From the IMG/VR virus record IMGVR_UViG_3300011115_000937, positions 1 to 40,099 of that record: 40,099 nucleotides of DNA. One strand, 5' to 3'. Shown piece by piece: positions 39,551-40,099 of this stretch. The DNA comes from a virus. The notes below the pieces were generated by a model, which was not told where the DNA came from, ran no database searches, and worked only from the letters and a program-made list of their open reading frames with translations. The translations under genes and the position numbers were made by a program. The number at the start of each line of letters is the position of its first letter. Position 1 is the stretch's first letter.

Positions 39551-40044
39551 CAGACGGCCCCCCCTTCTTTTTTTGGCAAGGGTGAGGCATGGCCCTGGTG
39601 GACGCATTCCCAGCGGCCGTCCGGATGCCCCAAACAAAGCAGGAGGACGCCCAGGCGTAATCCCGTGCGGCGACGCACCGCCACCTCCGCCACGGTGCCC
39701 CCCGGCAGCGCCACGGCCACCCACAGCGGGTTCGGCAGCATCCGCACCACCTTCAGCCGCACCGGATCCGGCAGCGGCGCAGGGAGCGCTTCCGTCGCCC
39801 CCTCTTTTTTTTCCAGCCCCAGCAGGGCCCAGACCCGATCCCGGCCCGCTGGCGTGTAAGCCACGCGCCCGGACGGCTCCTCCCGCGTCCAGTGCTCACC
39901 CTCCGCCAAGTGATCCCGGCGCACCGCCGCCACCAGCCCAGCATTCAAGCCCAGCTCCTCCGCCACCTGTTGATCTGCCGCAGCCATTAGATGCGCCCTC
40001 CTTTTGCAAAAATAATCCAGTCGTTGGATGTAATTGTAGAGCAT
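39550..40044 (-). CDS. HTH protein at right end
   Basis: This encodes 164 residues from ATG 40044 (or 145 from ATG 39987). DQQVAEELGLNAGLVAAVRRDHLAEGEHWTREEPSGRVAYTPAGRDRV is an HTH plus wing common in phage early genes. The C-terminal half is hydrophobic beta-like with GVLLLCLGHPDGRWECVHQG. It overlaps the initiator-like gene (ATGATG). Only 19 bases separate ATG 40044 from the 34-base poly-C tract, which may belong to its leader. Confidence 0.65.
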   Translation of the reverse strand: MLYNYIQRLDYFCKRRAHLMAAADQQVAEELGLNAGLVAAVRRDHLAEGEHWTREEPSGRVAYTPAGRDRVWALLGLEKKEGATEALPAPLPDPVRLKVVRMLPNPLWVAVALPGGTVAEVAVRRRTGLRLGVLLLCLGHPDGRWECVHQGHASPLPKKEGGAV

Positions 40045-40061
40045 ACAGCGCCGGCCACGCC

Positions 40062-40096
<35 letters not shown>

Positions 40097-40099
40097 ACC

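Noticed and set aside
142-40044. T7-type RNA polymerase or phage DNA polymerase
   Set aside because: I looked because the tail and ejection genes are T7-like, but no protein shows polymerase motifs; transcription and DNA synthesis probably rely on host enzymes.

Overview
This window looks like an almost complete, probably circular genome of a temperate, short-tailed (podovirus-type) phage or prophage-derived element. It has a G+C-rich host. The virion genes show a large terminase, portal, scaffold, SU10-like capsid protein, a T7 gp11/gp12-like tail tube and nozzle pair, two glycine-rich adhesins, and three candidate internal virion (ejection) proteins, one of 2409 residues. A tyrosine integrase marks it as temperate. 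No phage RNA polymerase or DNA polymerase gene is visible. Most leaders lack a Shine-Dalgarno sequence and are poor in G. That would fit a host using non-SD initiation, such as Verrucomicrobiota or Bacteroidota-like lineages, but the host is a guess.

Layout. Both ends are long poly-C tracts (5-26 and 40063-40096). The minus-strand genes 2942 to 142 point off the left end, and the minus-strand genes at the right end continue in the same sense, so the molecule closes naturally into a circle. Read that way, one minus-strand series runs: RHH regulator, tRNA-like element, early genes (2473 to 142), poly-C junction, replication genes (HTH protein, initiator-like protein, DnaB-type helicase, SSB-like protein), terminase, a small HTH protein, HAD hydrolase, portal, scaffold, capsid, tail tube, a cluster of tiny membrane proteins, adhesins, endolysin, nozzle and ejection proteins. 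Beyond the 281-bp gap at 10.1-10.37 kb lies the integrase. Many neighbours overlap as ATGA.

The left arm (2.7-8.4 kb) is the accessory region. A second RHH regulator is transcribed rightward, divergent from the first. Next come a minus-strand lipoprotein and a 55-residue two-TM protein, then a plus-strand operon: a small beta-type protein, a DUF551-like protein, a zinc-ribbon protein, a ParB/Srx-type protein, a spherulin-4-like protein, a DUF7694-like protein, and a compositionally different cassette with a Mom-like/GNAT-fold protein. That cassette is bracketed by inverted repeats and abuts the C-terminal relic of a second tyrosine recombinase.

The most unusual signals are: (i) a short tandem repeat, different each time, in the leaders of many genes on both strands; (ii) two CAT-anticodon tRNAs placed exactly on either side of the scaffold-capsid gene pair, suggesting tRNA punctuation of the late transcript; (iii) abrupt strand-composition switches near 10.3 kb and 39.6 kb; and (iv) a translationally coupled run of very small membrane proteins. 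Functions are read from sequence motifs only. No database search was run.
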